Below, piece after piece: positions 62,763 to 64,000 of a DNA stretch of 64,000 bases. Source of the DNA: Ornithinimicrobium sediminis. Its GTDB lineage: Bacteria > Actinomycetota > Actinomycetes > Actinomycetales > Dermatophilaceae. The position numbers and the translations under genes were made by a program. The stretch spans positions 124,001-188,000 of the forward strand of contig NZ_JAJSDQ010000002.1 in assembly GCF_021272345.1 (NCBI RefSeq). Direction: 5' to 3'. Under the pieces are notes generated by a model. The model saw nothing but the letters and a program-made list of their open reading frames with translations. It made no database searches and was not told the DNA's origin. Numbering within the stretch: the first letter of the stretch is position 1; every line of letters begins with the position of its first letter.

Positions 62763-64000
62763 TCACGGCGTGGTGACGCTCACGACCGTCGGGGAGGGCA
62801 GGTCGGATGCGCCGCCGTAGGCGACCGACCCGAGGTAGCGGGTGGCGGCCTCCAGCCCGGTGAACTGAAGCGTGATGCTGCCGGTCGTGCCTGCCGTGGC
62901 CGTGGCCGGAGCGTCGACCGTCATGGTGCCGTCCGACGACGCCGGGACACCCCACTCGTGCAGCACGAAGGGCGAGCTGCCGCCCGGGACGCCCCAGCCG
63001 TGGACGTAGACCGTCAGCGCGATGGGAGCACCGGTCGGTGCGCCGAGCGCGAAGCTGACCTCCTCGGCCGACGTGGCCGTCGTGCTCGCTCCCACCAGGG
63101 TCGATTCCCGGTAGACGTAGAGGTCCAGGTCGGCTCCGGGTGCGACGTCCTCGTCGAAGAGGGCGAAGCGGGCGTAGGTCGACCCTGCCGGGACGGCCAC
63201 CTGGATCGCGACCGTGCCGGTCGGGTCGGCCGGGTCGAACGTCTGGTCCGGGTCCTGGGTCACGCTCCCGGCGGTGGTCGCCGCCTCCACAAGGCCCCGG
63301 GCCGTGGCCGAGAAGCCACCGGTGTAGCCGAAGCCGACGTCGTAGGTGATGGGGTCTCCGGTGCCACTCACGGCGGCGGGCACGCCGAGGGCGACGGGCC
63401 GGACGACCAGGGGGATGCGGACGTCCCGTGCCCCGTCGGTCCAGGTCAGCTCTCCACCCGTGTAGCTGTTCAGTGCCGCTGCTCCGGTGGTGGCGAAGGT
63501 TACCGTGAACGACTGTGTCTCGCCCGGGTCCAGCGTCAGGCCGGCGGGCTCGACGGTGGCAGAAACCCCTGACAGGCCTGTGACGGAGCTCGCGTAGGTG
63601 GCGGGCTCGTCGCCGACGTGGGTGACGCTGCGCGTCACCGTCTGGCTGCCGGCGAGGGCGCCGATGGCGATCGAGGGGCTGTTGTAGTCGCTCGGGTCGA
63701 GCACGTCGATGCCGGAGTCGGTGCAGAACGAGGCAGGCAGCTGGGTGCCGCAGAGGAAGCCCAGCCAGTCGTCGAAGTCGGCGTCGTAGACCAGGCCCGG
63801 CTCGACGGCCTTGTTGGGGTCCACGTGCCCAGCGCCCTGGCGGAAGATCCGGTCGGCCTCGGAGGCGCTGTCGAGCACGTCGTAGCCGGTGGTCATGAGT
63901 GCCGACTTCACCGCCATCGGCGACCACTCGGGGTGGGCGTGGATGAGCAGGGCCGCGAGACCGGCCACGTGCGGGCTCGACATGGACGTGCCGCTGTAGA
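62763..64000 (-). CDS. Secreted subtilisin-like serine protease (S8), C-terminal part
   Basis: The 3' part of a large secreted S8 protease; the 5' part lies beyond the right edge. The first visible residues are YSGTSMSSPHVAGLAALL, the block with the catalytic serine. Then RIFRQGAGHVDPNKAVEPGLVYD and DYNSPSIAIG are typical of the cucumisin-like branch, followed by an Fn3-like domain (SQTVTRSVTHVGDEPATYAS) and two further beta-rich C-terminal domains, the last ending in SPTVVSVTTP. The catalytic Asp and His are not visible. A strong terminator follows the stop. Confidence 0.93.
   Translation of the reverse strand, partial: YSGTSMSSPHVAGLAALLIHAHPEWSPMAVKSALMTTGYDVLDSASEADRIFRQGAGHVDPNKAVEPGLVYDADFDDWLGFLCGTQLPASFCTDSGIDVLDPSDYNSPSIAIGALAGSQTVTRSVTHVGDEPATYASSVTGLSGVSATVEPAGLTLDPGETQSFTVTFATTGAAALNSYTGGELTWTDGARDVRIPLVVRPVALGVPAAVSGTGDPITYDVGFGYTGGFSATARGLVEAATTAGSVTQDPDQTFDPADPTGTVAIQVAVPAGSTYARFALFDEDVAPGADLDLYVYRESTLVGASTTATSAEEVSFALGAPTGAPIALTVYVHGWGVPGGSSPFVLHEWGVPASSDGTMTVDAPATATAGTTGSITLQFTGLEAATRYLGSVAYGGASDLPSPTVVSVTTP

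Overview
The window is 64 kb of very GC-rich DNA with strongly GC-biased third codon positions, many GTG and some TTG starts, and actinobacterial gene order. RpoB begins with a TTG codon as in mycobacteria, S14 is the four-cysteine zinc form, L7/L12, S3 and L17 carry Ala/Glu- or Arg-rich tails, and fum-glpX-DUF4245-xseB-xseA-ispH-rmuC-ychF follows the layout known from Mycobacterium. The gene content fits Actinomycetota, most likely a Micrococcales lineage such as Intrasporangiaceae/Ornithinimicrobiaceae; that family-level guess is inference. No rRNA, tRNA, CRISPR array, insertion sequence or prophage gene was seen.

Region 1 (1-14,400) is the transcription/translation core: the end of rplA, a terminator, rplJ-rplL behind an L10-type leader, rpoB-rpoC, then the str operon rpsL-rpsG-fusA-tuf. 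Each unit is separated by strong GC hairpins and has a recognisable promoter.

Region 2 (14,450-32,570) is the S10-spc-alpha superoperon in canonical order: rpsJ-rplC-rplD-rplW-rplB-rpsS-rplV-rpsC-rplP-rpmC-rpsQ, rplN-rplX-rplE-rpsZ-rpsH-rplF-rplR-rpsE-rpmD-rplO, a 16-bp perfect terminator stem, secY-adk-map, then infA-rpmJ-rpsM-rpsK-rpsD-rpoA-rplQ and truA. Many junctions are one- or four-base stop/start overlaps. A set of three consecutive hairpins lies between rpsD and rpoA.

Region 3 (32,570-44,800) is an accessory block between truA and rplM-rpsI, which are close neighbours in many actinobacteria. It holds a DrrAB-type ABC exporter, a small DksA/TraR-like zinc protein, a 1918-residue secreted protein with two glycoside hydrolase family 13 domains (alpha-amylase-like plus pullulanase-like) behind a well-formed promoter and palindromic sites, an ExaC-like aldehyde dehydrogenase with a DUF779 partner, a divergent GAF regulator with a SARP-like C-terminus, and a winged-helix repressor with a perfect palindrome in front of it.

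Region 4 (44,850-64,000) returns to housekeeping genes: rplM-rpsI, glmM, ohr, then a minus-strand fumarase/beta-carbonic anhydrase pair, a membrane flippase-like gene, PfkB sugar kinase and glpX, DUF4245, xseA-xseB, ispH, rmuC, ychF, an SRPBCC protein, two unknown small membrane or exported proteins, a cyclopropane-fatty-acid synthase and the 3' part of a secreted subtilisin-like protease that runs off the right edge.

Most of the window is core genome. The parts that merit a second look are the regulator/aldehyde-dehydrogenase locus, the control region of the amylolytic enzyme, the triple hairpin before rpoA, and the unknown exported proteins near 60-61 kb.
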